Assembly (NCBI GenBank): GCA_022824685.1
Contig: JAJDZJ010000007.1
Location: 34,795-98,794 of the forward strand
DNA from: Caldilineaceae bacterium
Lineage (GTDB): Bacteria; Chloroflexota; Anaerolineae; Caldilineales; Caldilineaceae
Direction of reading: 5' to 3'
DNA length: 64,000 bases
Positions 1 to 9,376 of this stretch are shown piece by piece (position 1 is the first letter of the stretch; every line of letters begins with the position of its first letter). The notes under the pieces were generated by a model, which saw only the letters and a list, made by a program, of their open reading frames with translations, made no database searches and was not told where the DNA came from. The translations under genes and the position numbers were made by a program.

Positions 1-1
1 G

Positions 2-1033
2 CCAATACTCGTCTGGTCCGATCTCGGACGGGCCCTCCTCCTCCTCTCCATTCCCGCTGCCGCTTGGCTTGGCCAGCTATCCTTCGCCCACATCTGGCTC
101 GTCGCCTTTGCCGTCGGCACCCTCACAGTATTCTTCCAGATCGCGGCCATTTCCATTCTGCCCGCCCTCGTTAAGAAGAGCCAGCTCGTTGACGCCAACA
201 GCAAACTCTCCACCAGCGAGGCCGTAATCGCCATCGCCGGACCCGCCGCGGCCGGCGGTCTCGTGCAGCTCTTCAGCGCACCCAGAACAATACTCCTCGA
301 CGCCCTGTCCTACCTCCTCTCTGCCCTCGCCCTGAGAGGCCTCAAAGAGGAAGAACCGCAGCCCGCAACGCAGCGCAGCGACGAAGAAGCCGCCGCGGGA
401 TTACGGTCCGCCGCGATTCTGATCTACAAGGAAGTTGGGGAGGGAATACACGAGCTACTTCGAACGCCCCTGCTGAGAGCGCTCACAGCTACTTCCAGTC
501 TGGGAATGCTGGCCGGCTCGATCGCTGCAGCTGTGCAGATGCTCTTCCTCGTCGACCAGCTCAACTTCACGCCGACCGTCATCGGAATCGTTGCCGCCTG
601 CGGCGGTGTCGGCTCCCTCGTTGGCGCGCTGCTCGCCGGAAACCTGGCGCGCGTCCTCCAGGCCGGCAAAACACTCGTCCTGGGAAAGCTCCTATGGATC
701 GCCGGTAGCCTGCTGCTGGCCGGCGCCGACCTGACCGGGTTCGAACTGGCTGCCGCCGGGGTCGCCCGCGCGCTGGTCGGTTTCGGCAGCGCCATCTACT
801 TCGTCAATCAGGTCAGCCTGCGCCAGGCAATCACCTCCGTGCGCCTCCTGGGCCGCGTCACCGCAGCCCGCCGCTTCCTGCTCTTCGGCGTGGCAACCGT
901 CGGCGCCTTCATCGGCGGCGCGCTCGGCGAAACCATCGGCCTCCGGGCGACGCTGCTCACCGCCTCCGCCGCCCTGCTCGTCGAACTGGCCCTGCTCTAC
1001 CTCTCAAGAGTCAGGCGGGCGCACATCGCCTAG
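2..1033 (+). CDS. MFS transporter, 5' end cut by window edge
   Basis: The reading frame is open from base 2 to the TAG at 1031-1033, so the gene begins upstream of the window. The visible 343 residues are very hydrophobic, with repeated Gly/Ala/Leu membrane helices. They show the transmembrane-secretion-effector type of MFS pattern: an arginine-containing loop followed by a run of Leu, then a 'DANSKL' stretch typical of drug or siderophore exporters of the MFS_3 group. About two thirds of a usual 400-residue protein is present. It probably exports a small molecule at the inner membrane; the substrate cannot be told. It converges on the next MFS gene with about 50 bp between stops. The family call is firm, the function is not. 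Confidence 0.8.
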   Translation, partial: PILVWSDLGRALLLLSIPAAAWLGQLSFAHIWLVAFAVGTLTVFFQIAAISILPALVKKSQLVDANSKLSTSEAVIAIAGPAAAGGLVQLFSAPRTILLDALSYLLSALALRGLKEEEPQPATQRSDEEAAAGLRSAAILIYKEVGEGIHELLRTPLLRALTATSSLGMLAGSIAAAVQMLFLVDQLNFTPTVIGIVAACGGVGSLVGALLAGNLARVLQAGKTLVLGKLLWIAGSLLLAGADLTGFELAAAGVARALVGFGSAIYFVNQVSLRQAITSVRLLGRVTAARRFLLFGVATVGAFIGGALGETIGLRATLLTASAALLVELALLYLSRVRRAHIA

Positions 1034-1085
1034 CCGCCAGCAGGGCTCTCATCCCCACCCCCTCCGCTCAGCGACCCTCCCCCAC

Positions 1086-2414
1086 TCAGATACGCCACCC
1101 CGTACCTCGCGCAGTGCCCCGCAGTTCCCCGTTCCTCCCCGCAGTGCCCCTGCTCTGCCCCGCCATCGTCCCAAATTCAACGCGATAGGATCGCAAATGC
1201 AACACCAGAGCCCCCGCCAGCAGCATTCCCGCAAACATCCAGAACATCCCGCCGTACCCCAGTCCGCCAACCAATAGGCCACCCAGCACCGGCCCAGCCA
1301 CCTTGCCGCCATTCTTGAGCGAGCCGGCCAGCCCCATCCCCGCGCCCACCTGGCCCGTCGGCGCCTGCTCCGCAATCAATGCCACCGTCGCCGGGAAGAT
1401 CAACGCCTGCGCCCCGCCCATCGCCGCCGCAACCGCCAACAGCCCCACCGTCCCGCCCGCCGCCAGCAGAAATGGCAGCGTTATTGCCAGGCAGACCATC
1501 CCCAGCGATACGGCCCGCAGATGGCCCAGCCGATCGCCCAACCGTCCGCCCCACGGCCTTAACAGGATCAAGACGCCCTCTTGCGCGCTGAAAAACAGCC
1601 CGATCTCCACAGTCGTGTACCCCGCCGTCAGAGCGTAAATCGGCAGAAACGCCTTGATCACGTAGGTCACCACATACACCGCCGCCTCCAACGCGCCCGA
1701 AAGCCACACCGCAGGTGTCCCCGCCACCGCCGCCTCTCGCTTGAAAAACCTCCCCACTGCCTCGAAGGCAATAGCCCAGTTGCTTGCCCTATTGCCTTTG
1801 GACCTGGAACGGAGCGAGTCCTCCCCCTGCCGCCGATGCCTATCCCCTCCCAACCAAAGCACCGGCACAAACGCCGCCATACTCAACACGCCGATCAACG
1901 TAAAGACCGCGACCGGATCCAGAGACAGTAGCAGCCAGCCCGCCGCGGCCGGCCCCACCAGGTATCCCCCGCTGCGCGCCATCCCGAACCACCCAAGGCT
2001 CTCCGCCCTTCGTCTGCCGCCCCGTTCCGCCACATACGCAACCGTAACCGGGCCATAGATCGCCGTCGCCGTACCATGCAGCAGGCGAATGGCCACCAGC
2101 TGGCCCGGTGTCTCGATGAGCGTGTACAAAAAGGGCGCGCCCGCAAAGATGAGCGTCCCGATCAAAAGCCACAACCGTCGCCCCATCCTGTCCGAGAGCA
2201 GACCGAAGAGCGGCTTCGTCGCCATGCCTGTCAGCGTCGAGACCGAAACAATTACGCCCAGCAGCGCATCCGACGCGCCCAGCGAAGCCGCGAAAATCGG
2301 CAGCAGCGGCGTCTTGCCCATCTGATAGGCGCTGCGAACAATGAAGTCCGCCAATGAGATCCGCAAGAGCGCAGGAAACCCTGCGCTCTTGCGGCCAGCA
2401 ATTAGGGTGCCCAT
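1086..2414 (-). CDS. MFS transporter
   Basis: This encodes about 442 residues with twelve predicted membrane segments and the MFS loop 2-3 motif near 'GLLSDRMGRR', which supports a proton-coupled transporter; the substrate is unknown. A longer TTG start at 2483 would overlap the upstream gene by 59 bp. The ATG at 2414 lies 10 bp past that gene's stop and directly precedes the first helix region, so it is preferred. The last 25 or so residues (after 'SYRVEFG') are Arg/Gly-rich and low in complexity, and may be non-homologous tail sequence. It follows the Asp-box protein gene closely on the same strand, so the two are probably co-transcribed. Confidence 0.8.
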   Translation of the reverse strand: MGTLIAGRKSAGFPALLRISLADFIVRSAYQMGKTPLLPIFAASLGASDALLGVIVSVSTLTGMATKPLFGLLSDRMGRRLWLLIGTLIFAGAPFLYTLIETPGQLVAIRLLHGTATAIYGPVTVAYVAERGGRRRAESLGWFGMARSGGYLVGPAAAGWLLLSLDPVAVFTLIGVLSMAAFVPVLWLGGDRHRRQGEDSLRSRSKGNRASNWAIAFEAVGRFFKREAAVAGTPAVWLSGALEAAVYVVTYVIKAFLPIYALTAGYTTVEIGLFFSAQEGVLILLRPWGGRLGDRLGHLRAVSLGMVCLAITLPFLLAAGGTVGLLAVAAAMGGAQALIFPATVALIAEQAPTGQVGAGMGLAGSLKNGGKVAGPVLGGLLVGGLGYGGMFWMFAGMLLAGALVLHLRSYRVEFGTMAGQSRGTAGRNGELRGTARGTGWRI

Positions 2415-2424
2415 CTCGACGACT

Positions 2425-5400
2425 CTACACGACAACCGGAGGCACGTCTGCCGCCTGCACCGCCGCATTGAAGTCTGCCACACTCTCTCCCAAAATCGAT
2501 TCCAGCTTGTCGAACTGGGAATCCACCTGGTTGCTCAGTTCCTCGAAAACATCATGAGCCTGGCGCGGCGGCGCCGCGTCCGCCGCGGCGATCACGCTGA
2601 TCAGATTGTGCAGCTTGGCGTTGAGCATCGTCCGAAGCCGTAACCGGTCAAAGGCCACCTTGGCCTCCGGCTGAACGAGCTCAGACTCAACCTCTCCCAG
2701 CTGCTCAGCGATCTGGTCCGCCCTCTCCTGGACCGCGCTCTTCGTTTCCTCGTCGGCTTCACTCTCCGCCACCATCTCCGCCATCGTCTTTACACGCGCC
2801 CGCGCCCGCCGCAGCCGCTTGACCGCCCGGTGCGTCTCTGACAGCTTTCCGTTCACCTCCTGCCACATGTCAAACTGGGCCTGCATCGCTTCCTCGCTGG
2901 CATTCACCCCTGGGTCAATGTAAATTTCAAACGTCTCCGTCTGGCTCTCGCCGTCAACCGTCAGCCGCGCCTGGTATTCCCCCGGTGGCGCCAGCGCCCC
3001 CGTAATGCTCTTCTCCGTGAACGGGTCTCCCGGCAGCTCCTCGGCATCCGCATATCGCATGCTCCACACAAATCGATTCAATCCGGCATCGGTCGAGACG
3101 TACTGCGCGGAGGGCGCTTCCTCCTCCTCCGAGTCAGACTCCGCCGGCCTGGGCCCGTACGTACGGATCTCATTGCCGTCAGCGTCCAAAAACGTCAGGC
3201 AGACCTCCTCCGCGCCTTCAGGCAGCGTATAGTGGACAAGCACGCCCTGCGGCGGATTTTCGCCGCCGTCGATAATCCGCCGCACGTAGTCCCCGTTCAC
3301 GTCCTTTTCGTCCCGGTACGTGATCAACTGGCCGAATGCCAGCCCATAGCTGCGCCCTTCCCCGCGCGCCGGCGCAACGCTCCAAGGCAGCCACCTCCGC
3401 AAAGTCCTGCGCGGCGGGAACAGTCGCGCCCCCTCGTCGCTTCCGTCCAGCGAACCGACCTCCCGCAACGGTGTGAGATCATCGAGAACCCAGAAGGCCC
3501 GACCGTGCGTCGCCACCACAAGGTCATCATCCTTGACCGCCATGTCGTAGACCGGCGCAACCGGCAGATTCCCCGGCATCCTCTGCCACGAGGACCCATC
3601 GTCGAAGGAAACGAATACACCCGATTCCGTCCCCGCATACAGGAGACCCTCACGCACCGAGTCCGCCCGCAACATGCGCGTGATCTCCCCCTGGGGGAAC
3701 GCTGCGTCCAGCCGCTGCCAGCTTTGGCCCAGGTCCGTCGTCTTGAACAGATATGGGCTGTAGTCGTCCAGCTTGTAACGCGTGGCCGCCACATAGACCG
3801 TGGAAGGATCGTGCGCGCTTGGCTCGATCACCGTCACGAAGCTCCACTCCGGCAAATCCGGCGGCGTCACATCGCGCCAGCTGCCTCCGCCGTCCTCGCT
3901 GATATGCACCAACCCGTCGTCGCTCCCGGCCCAGAATAACCCCTTCTGATGCGCCGATTCGATAAACACCGATATCGTGCAATAGTGCTCGGCCCCGCTC
4001 GTATCCAGCGTAAGCGGCCCCCCCGAAGCCTCCAGCTTGCTCTCGTCGTTGCGCGTCAGATCCGGGCTCAGGACCTCCCACGAACTGCCCTCATCCGTCG
4101 TGCGGAAAACGTGGTTGCCGCACGTGTACAGAACGTTGCTGTCGTGCGGGCTGAACAGAATCGGAAACGTCCATGGAAAACGGTACTTCATCGTCTTAGC
4201 GCCGAAACCGCTGAACGGCTCCGGCCACACCGTCACCAGCCGAATCTGCTTCGTGCGGTGATCGTACCGCTGCAACGCGCCCCCGCCCCCCGGCGAAGAA
4301 CCCACCGCGCCCACGTAAACAATGTTGGGATCATCCGGCTTGACGGCGATGTACCCGCTCTCCCCTGTGCCCGCCGGGTAGCAGTCTCCCCACGGGATCG
4401 CGCCTTTCTCCGTCGCGCTCGGCACCGAGATGCTCGAGTTGTCCTGCTGCGTGCCATAAACGCGGTACGGCAGCTGATTGTCCACGTCCAAATGGTAATA
4501 CTGCCCCGTCAGCTGATTGTAGATCGTGCTCCACGTGTCGCCGCCGTTAAAACTGACACAGGCGCCGCCGTCGTTGCCGTTGATCATCCGCTGCGAGTCC
4601 ACCGGATCGATCCACAGATCATGATTGTCCCCGTGCGGGGTCGCAATATCTTCCCAATTCTTGCCGCCGTCAATGCTCTTCCACATCTTCAGATTATTAA
4701 CATAGACCGTGTCCGGGTCCTGGGAATCCGCAAAGATGTGCATGTAATACCACGGCCGGTTCAGCAAATCCTGGTTGTTGGTCAGCTGCTCCCAGTTCGC
4801 CCCGCCATCATCAGAACGGTAAACGCCAGACTTGTCCCCCTCCGCCTCAACAATCGCCCACACCCGCCGCGGCTGCGCCGGAGAGACAGACACGCCAATC
4901 TTTCCCAGGATCCCCTCCTGCGGCAGGCCGGGGTTGCGGCTGATATCTGTCCAACTGTCCCCGCCGTCAGACGACTTCCACAGCCCGCTGTCCGGGCCGC
5001 CGCTGATCAACTCCCAAAAGTGACGGTGTACCTGCCATATCGAAGCATAGAGTATGCGGGGATTGTTCACATCCAGCGCCAGGTCCACCGCTCCCGCCCT
5101 CTCGCTCACATGCAGGACGCGCTCCCAGGAGGCGCCCCCGTCAGTCGTCCTGTAAACACCGCGCTCATCGTTCGGCCCGAACGCATGCCCCAGCGCCGCA
5201 ACATACGCCACGTCCGGGTCGCGCGGATGGACGCGGATCTCCCCAATATGATGGCTGTCCCTCAACCCTACGTTTTTCCACGTCTCACCGCCATCGGTGG
5301 ACCTGTAAACCCCGTCCCCCCAGCTTACATCCAGCCGGATCGTCGACTCACCCGTCCCCGCATAGATGACATTCGGATCCGCCTCGGAAACCGCCAGCGC

Positions 5401-5610
5401 GCCCACCGAAGACACAGCAAACTGCCCGTCCGTTATATTCTCCCAGTACTGCCCGCCGTCAACCGTCTTCCAGACTCCGCCGGCCACCCCGCCGAAGTAG
5501 AAAACATTCTTATCGGTCGGATGTCCTGCCGCCGCCACCACGCGGCCGCCGCGCGGCGGACCAATACAACGAAACTTGAGTGCATCCCACGCCGACAGTT
5601 CGTTTTTCAT
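2425..5610 (-). CDS. VPS10/sortilin-like Asp-box (BNR) repeat protein
   Basis: A protein of about 1061 residues with roughly ten Asp-box motifs of the form S/T-x-D-x-G-x-x-W spread over the first 700 residues (for example 'STDGGETW', 'SSDGGDSW', 'SIDGGKNW'). This is the signature of ten-bladed VPS10 or sialidase-type propellers. A beta-sandwich-like region follows, then a charged helical segment near residues 900-1000 that looks coiled-coil. Such proteins are often annotated as glycosyl hydrolases, but no catalytic residues can be assigned here. The TTG at 5643 is possible, but the ATG at 5610 has a purine-rich GAGAGA stretch about 10 bases upstream and is preferred. No signal peptide is visible, which is odd for a propeller family usually found outside the cell. 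Confidence 0.8.
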   Translation of the reverse strand: MKNELSAWDALKFRCIGPPRGGRVVAAAGHPTDKNVFYFGGVAGGVWKTVDGGQYWENITDGQFAVSSVGALAVSEADPNVIYAGTGESTIRLDVSWGDGVYRSTDGGETWKNVGLRDSHHIGEIRVHPRDPDVAYVAALGHAFGPNDERGVYRTTDGGASWERVLHVSERAGAVDLALDVNNPRILYASIWQVHRHFWELISGGPDSGLWKSSDGGDSWTDISRNPGLPQEGILGKIGVSVSPAQPRRVWAIVEAEGDKSGVYRSDDGGANWEQLTNNQDLLNRPWYYMHIFADSQDPDTVYVNNLKMWKSIDGGKNWEDIATPHGDNHDLWIDPVDSQRMINGNDGGACVSFNGGDTWSTIYNQLTGQYYHLDVDNQLPYRVYGTQQDNSSISVPSATEKGAIPWGDCYPAGTGESGYIAVKPDDPNIVYVGAVGSSPGGGGALQRYDHRTKQIRLVTVWPEPFSGFGAKTMKYRFPWTFPILFSPHDSNVLYTCGNHVFRTTDEGSSWEVLSPDLTRNDESKLEASGGPLTLDTSGAEHYCTISVFIESAHQKGLFWAGSDDGLVHISEDGGGSWRDVTPPDLPEWSFVTVIEPSAHDPSTVYVAATRYKLDDYSPYLFKTTDLGQSWQRLDAAFPQGEITRMLRADSVREGLLYAGTESGVFVSFDDGSSWQRMPGNLPVAPVYDMAVKDDDLVVATHGRAFWVLDDLTPLREVGSLDGSDEGARLFPPRRTLRRWLPWSVAPARGEGRSYGLAFGQLITYRDEKDVNGDYVRRIIDGGENPPQGVLVHYTLPEGAEEVCLTFLDADGNEIRTYGPRPAESDSEEEEAPSAQYVSTDAGLNRFVWSMRYADAEELPGDPFTEKSITGALAPPGEYQARLTVDGESQTETFEIYIDPGVNASEEAMQAQFDMWQEVNGKLSETHRAVKRLRRARARVKTMAEMVAESEADEETKSAVQERADQIAEQLGEVESELVQPEAKVAFDRLRLRTMLNAKLHNLISVIAAADAAPPRQAHDVFEELSNQVDSQFDKLESILGESVADFNAAVQAADVPPVVV

Positions 5611-5975
5611 CTTGAGTTCTCTCTCTCTTTTCTGTTCCTTCAATCTGGAAATCGTGCAACCCGACCGGATCCACCCTGCTCATCCTCGCGCCGCTTGGAA
5701 GTTGGCAGGCGCCGTCCCGAAATCGTCCATCTGACCGTGCCCGGATTCCCGTGCGCTGCGACGGAACGGTTGCCGGGCGCTCGACAACTGCCGGCAAAGA
5801 CGCAAGGTCCAGGTCGGTTCACCTGAACCGAGTCCGCAATCGCCGCAAAAATGGCCCTCTGGTAACACTTCGCAAGTGGGAATCCAGCGCCCGATCAAAA
5901 CGCGCATATCCTACCCGATTCTTCCCCACTGGTCAAAACCGCCCCGCCAGTCCCCGCGCTGCCCACCCACTGTAA

Positions 5976-6040
5976 ACCGACCACCGACCACCGACCACCG
6001 ACCACTGACCACTGACCACCGACCACCGACCACCGACCAC
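5976..6040. repeat. Heptamer tandem repeat (ACCGACC/ACTGACC)
   Basis: About nine near-perfect copies of a 7-bp unit (ACCGACC, with ACTGACC variants) lie head to tail. The unit length is not that of a CRISPR repeat and there are no spacers. A variable-number tract of this kind can change copy number by slippage. It sits about 350 bp upstream of the esterase start. Confidence 0.85.
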
Positions 6041-6080
6041 TACTTTTTCAGGGCGGTCGCCCGCAAGCGGCCTCCCTTGT

Positions 6081-6099
6081 GCGGGGGGATTCCCCCCGC
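6081..6099. repeat. Perfect GC hairpin, 8-bp stem, 3-nt loop
   Basis: GCGGGGGG, then ATT, then CCCCCCGC form a perfect inverted repeat. There is no T-run on either side, so it is not an ordinary intrinsic terminator. It resembles the GC-rich palindromic spacer elements dispersed in Chloroflexota genomes, which is an inference from general familiarity. Confidence 0.7.
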
Positions 6100-6392
6100 A
6101 ACGCCCCCCTATGGTCACGCCCCGCTGCTACTGTGCGGCAAGGTTACAATGTTGGCGCCCCGCCCAACCCGTCTTGAAACCCAGGCAGTCGTGCCCCGGT
6201 CCGACACGGTTCGCGGTCCCAAGATCATGCCGCACTGCTCACACCCGTTTCGTCGCCAGCCGCGTGCGGCTTCCTTCCACTTACCGGTTTGCAATCTGCG
6301 CCGATCTGACGCGACAATACAAGCGCCGCGCTGCCATTTCACTGCGTCGGCAGCGCCCAACGCTCCCCTCCACTCATGCAAAGGAAAACACC

Positions 6393-7358
6393 ATGCCTCT
6401 GCTCTTTGACATGCCGCTCGTCAAACTCCCTACCTACCAGGGTACCAACCCCCGTCCCTCCGACTTCGACCAATACTGGGACACCGCTCTCGCCGAACTC
6501 GCCTCAGTCGATCCCGACGTGGCGCTCGTCCCCGCCGACTTCCAGGCCCCCTACGCCGAATGTTTCCACCTCTACTTCACCGGAACCCGCGGCGCCCGCG
6601 TCCACGCCAAACTGCTGCGTCCCCGCGCCGCCCAGGAACCCCATCCCGCTCTTCTCATGTTCCACGGCTACAGCGGCAACGCCGGTGACTGGCAAAGCAA
6701 ACTCGGCTACGCCGCCGCCGGCTTCACCGTCGCTGCCCTCGACTGCCGCGGCCAGGGCGGCGGCCGCTCCGTCGACGTCGGAGGCGTCCCCGGCTGGACG
6801 CTGCGCGGACATATCGTGCGCGGCCTCGCCGGCGAACCCGATGACCTGCTCTACCGCCACACCTTCCTCGACACCGCCCGCCTCGCCCAAATCGTCATGG
6901 ACATGGACGACGTCGATGCCGAACGCGTTGGGGCAACCGGCGGCAGCCAGGGCGGCGCGCTGACCCTCGCCTGCGTCTCTCTCGAACCACGCGTCAAACG
7001 CGCCGCGCCCATCTACCCCTTCCTCTGCGACTACAAACGGGTCTGGGACCTCGACATGGACCAGAACGCCTACGCCGAACTGCGCGAATGGTTCCGCAAC
7101 TTCGATCCGCGCCACGAACGCGAGGAAGAGGTCTTCACCCGTCTCGGCTACATCGACGTCCAATTCCTCGCCCCCCGCATCCGCGCCGAGATCATGATGG
7201 GCGTCGGCCTCATGGACCAGGTCTGCCCGCCGTCAACCCAATACGCCGCATACAACAAGATCACGTCGCCCAAGCGAACAGTCATCTACCCCGACTACGG
7301 CCACGAGAAACTTCCAGACTTCGACGACATGATCTTCGAGTGGATGGTCGAACTATAG
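6393..7358 (+). CDS. CE7-family acetyl xylan esterase / cephalosporin C deacetylase
   Basis: This alpha/beta hydrolase of 321 residues should remove acetyl groups from acetylated oligosaccharides. The three CE7 hallmarks are present: RGQGG at 119-123, GGSQGG at 183-188 with nucleophile Ser185, and the HE pair at 304-305. The likely triad is Ser185, Asp275 (in 'GLMDQVCPP') and His304. The length matches the family (about 320), and without a signal peptide it should act on imported sugars in the cytoplasm. The ATG at 6393 has AAGGA 7 bases upstream; the frame stays open further upstream but has no signal there. It sits beside mannonate dehydratase, which supports a role in hemicellulose or uronate-containing glycan use. 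Confidence 0.9.
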   Translation: MPLLFDMPLVKLPTYQGTNPRPSDFDQYWDTALAELASVDPDVALVPADFQAPYAECFHLYFTGTRGARVHAKLLRPRAAQEPHPALLMFHGYSGNAGDWQSKLGYAAAGFTVAALDCRGQGGGRSVDVGGVPGWTLRGHIVRGLAGEPDDLLYRHTFLDTARLAQIVMDMDDVDAERVGATGGSQGGALTLACVSLEPRVKRAAPIYPFLCDYKRVWDLDMDQNAYAELREWFRNFDPRHEREEEVFTRLGYIDVQFLAPRIRAEIMMGVGLMDQVCPPSTQYAAYNKITSPKRTVIYPDYGHEKLPDFDDMIFEWMVEL

Positions 7359-7370
7359 CCTGGGTGAGAA

Positions 7371-8351
7371 CTACGCCGCGTACACCGCCTGCCGCAAACC
7401 GCGTACATAGCCGATCGCGTACAACCTGCCAATCGAAGAATAGCCGGCGTTATCGTTGCTATCCCCCTCCATCGTCGGCACATGATCGGGTCGCAGCACG
7501 CCGTCGAAGCCTATGTCGCGATAGGCTTCCATGCAGGCCAGCATATCCGTCTTCCCGTTATCATGGAAGGTCTCGTTGAACTTCTCCGGCACGCCCCGCA
7601 CATCGCGGAAGTGGACGAAATATATTCTGTTCTGCTCGCCGAAATGGCGGATTGCCGCCGGCAGGTCGTCGGTCATCAACGTGAAGTTGCCCTGGCACAG
7701 ACAGATGCCGTTGGCTGGGCTGGGAACCAGGTCGATAAGGCGCTGGAAATTCTCTACGCTGCGCATGATCCGGCCCAGGCCCCGGATCGGCGACAGGGGC
7801 GGGTCGTCCGGATGCATCGCCATCTTCACGCCCGCCTCTTCCGCCACCGGCACAACCGCCTCCAGGAAATACTTCAGATTGTCCCACAACTTCTCCTCGC
7901 TCACCTCGCCGTACTCGGTGAGCGGCGCGTTGCGCATCACGTCGTAGTCAAAACCCGTCACCAGCGCGCCGCCCCGCTCGGGAATCGTCGTCGCTGTCCG
8001 CATCCAGTTGAATATCGGCATCCATTCGCTGCACCACACAGGAATCTCCAATCGGCCCATGTTGCGGAGCAGCTCGCGCACCGTCTCAATCTCCTCGTCC
8101 CGCCCCGGCAGCCCCAACTTCGCCTTGTCCAGCGGCGGCCTGCTCTCCAGGACCTCCAGCCGAAAGCCGGCGTTCTCGTACGCGCTCTTCACTCGCACCA
8201 GGCTCATGAATCCCCACGGCCTCATATCCGCGTCCGGGTGATCAATCGTCGACATGTCCATCGCCCCCACCGCCCTGTTGACCCCGCACTGTTTGACAAG
8301 AGTCCACAGCGGCGAAGGCTCCGGCGGCAGCATCTCAGCAATTTGAATCAT
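7371..8351 (-). CDS. uxuA: Mannonate dehydratase
   Basis: This 326-residue TIM-barrel enzyme of the UxuA family converts D-mannonate to 2-keto-3-deoxygluconate in the glucuronate catabolic route. Visible family motifs are 'MHPDDPP', the 'CQGN' loop, 'VHFRDVRG' and 'RPDHVP', which carry the metal-binding His, Cys and Asp residues. It is shorter than the E. coli enzyme (about 390) but typical of the shorter bacterial subgroup. The start at 8351 is set by AAAGGAAAGGGA just upstream; the open frame beyond it runs through tandem repeats and is not coding. It is convergent with the CE7 esterase, with 12 bp between the stops. It should feed the Entner-Doudoroff end of sugar-acid breakdown. Confidence 0.9.
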   Translation of the reverse strand: MIQIAEMLPPEPSPLWTLVKQCGVNRAVGAMDMSTIDHPDADMRPWGFMSLVRVKSAYENAGFRLEVLESRPPLDKAKLGLPGRDEEIETVRELLRNMGRLEIPVWCSEWMPIFNWMRTATTIPERGGALVTGFDYDVMRNAPLTEYGEVSEEKLWDNLKYFLEAVVPVAEEAGVKMAMHPDDPPLSPIRGLGRIMRSVENFQRLIDLVPSPANGICLCQGNFTLMTDDLPAAIRHFGEQNRIYFVHFRDVRGVPEKFNETFHDNGKTDMLACMEAYRDIGFDGVLRPDHVPTMEGDSNDNAGYSSIGRLYAIGYVRGLRQAVYAA

Positions 8352-8683
8352 CTGTCCCTTTCCTTTGCACACATGACCGCGAGCGCCGTCCATTTCCCGC
8401 CCGCGCCAGAAACATATCACAAGTCGTCCACATAGCAAGCAAAAGCAATCCCCCAACCCAACCGCATAACCCCACCCACTACCCCCAACTCCCCACCCCC
8501 AAAGTCCTGCCCCAACGCTGCTCCTACCAATCCTGCAAACCCCCAAATCGTCTCCAAAATCCTGATTCCCTGCTCCCCTGCTTCCTCCCATCCTGCAAAC
8601 CCCCAAATCGTCCCAAAATCCTGCTTCCCCTTTTCCTATCCTCAGAAATCCCGTTTCAATCGTCCTCAAAATCCTGATCTCGG
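8352..8683. other. C-rich intergenic region with 60-bp tandem repeats
   Basis: This spacer between divergent uxuA and msrA is strongly C-rich on the plus strand and contains the direct repeats listed next. No gene is seen in it. The ribosome binding site of uxuA lies at its left edge and the msrA promoter at its right edge. Confidence 0.6.
8530..8676. repeat. Direct repeats with about 60-bp period
   Basis: Two copies of a 34-35 bp unit begin at 8530 and 8590. They are identical for the first 23 bases (ATCCTGCAAACCCCCAAATC and on), differ by one base in the middle, and end in CCAAAATCCTG. A third, degraded copy (ATCGTCC, then CAAAATCCTG) lies at 8659-8676. The intervening sequences are not conserved. 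Two and a half copies are too few, and too different in spacing, for a CRISPR array. Confidence 0.8.
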
Positions 8684-8712
8684 TTGGATTCCCGCTCTAC
8701 CTGCGGTAAGAT
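8684..8712 (+). promoter_or_regulatory. Predicted promoter for msrA operon
   Basis: TTGGAT at 8684-8689 and TAAGAT at 8707-8712 are separated by exactly 17 bases. The msrA start lies about 100 bases downstream and the 60-bp repeats end just upstream. Each box matches the sigma-70 consensus only partly, so this is a prediction from spacing and position. Confidence 0.45.
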
Positions 8713-8813
8713 ACATCCATCAGCCTCCGTGCCCTTCACCTGCCCGCCGCATCAACATCGCGCATCGTGAGAAAGCTGCCCACCCTGGGTTCAATAGCGA
8801 GGGAGTGCCTGCA

Positions 8814-9368
8814 ATGACCGAGAATAACCGAAATTCCCAGGAAGTTGCCACCTTGGGCGGAGGCTGCTTCTGGTGCCTCGAGCCCCTCTACGAAGAGCTG
8901 CAAGGTGTCAGCCAGGTCCTGTCCGGCTACGCCGGCGGCCACCTGCATAACCCAACCTACGAGCAGGTCTGTTCCAAGACCACCGGCCACGCCGAAGTCA
9001 TCCAGGTCACCTTCGACCCGGCCATCGTCTCGTATCGTGAAATCCTCGAAGTCTTCTTCACCTCCCACGATCCCACCACACCCAATCGCCAGGGCAACGA
9101 CGTGGGGCCCCAGTACCGTTCCATCATCCTCTACCATAATGATCGGCAGAAAACTATCGCCGAGGAGATGATCCGCGACGACGCCTCCCAGATCTGGGAC
9201 GCCCCCATCGTGACCGAACTCGTCCCTCTCGACACCTTCTACGTCGCCGAGTCCTACCATCAAAACTACTACCGCGACAACGGATTCCAACCGTACTGCC
9301 TCTTCGTGATCCGTCCTAAAGTGGCCAAATTCCGTAAGGAATGGCAGGCCAAACTGAAAGCGAGCTGA
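8814..9368 (+). CDS. msrA: Peptide-methionine (S)-S-oxide reductase
   Basis: This 184-residue MsrA reduces methionine S-sulfoxide in proteins and free methionine. The catalytic motif GGCFWCLEP lies near residues 17-25, with the nucleophilic Cys in GCFW and the Glu that follows; the 'GYAGG' and 'GPQYRS' motifs are also present. A GTG at 8805 is possible, but the ATG at 8814 is better placed 8 bases after GGGAG. It heads a run of four plus-strand genes: the amidohydrolase starts 8 bp after its stop. The reason for pairing a repair enzyme with sugar catabolism is unclear. Confidence 0.93.
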   Translation: MTENNRNSQEVATLGGGCFWCLEPLYEELQGVSQVLSGYAGGHLHNPTYEQVCSKTTGHAEVIQVTFDPAIVSYREILEVFFTSHDPTTPNRQGNDVGPQYRSIILYHNDRQKTIAEEMIRDDASQIWDAPIVTELVPLDTFYVAESYHQNYYRDNGFQPYCLFVIRPKVAKFRKEWQAKLKAS

Positions 9369-9376
9369 AACCGCCC

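Larger units (their letters stand above)
5611..6392. other. Intergenic region with repeats, no gene seen
   Basis: This 782-bp spacer separates divergent genes, the Asp-box gene and the CE7 esterase. Frames open across it look like chance high-GC reading and lack ribosome binding sites. It holds a heptamer repeat tract and a strong GC hairpin, both listed separately. The esterase promoter should lie in the 3' part, but I cannot point to a convincing one. Confidence 0.6.

Noticed and set aside
3949..5826. 625-residue plus-strand frame opposite the Asp-box gene
   Set aside because: It is rich in Arg and Pro with no domain, and mirrors the codon pattern of the real gene.
5976..6040. Possible CRISPR array or minisatellite coding repeat
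   Set aside because: The unit is only 7 bp with no spacers, and no real ORF runs through it.
8352..8669. Upstream extension of mannonate dehydratase
   Set aside because: It runs through tandem repeats, giving a repeated peptide; the start at 8351 has a strong ribosome binding site.
8530..8676. Possible CRISPR array
   Set aside because: There are only two good copies, one degraded copy, irregular spacing and no cas genes.
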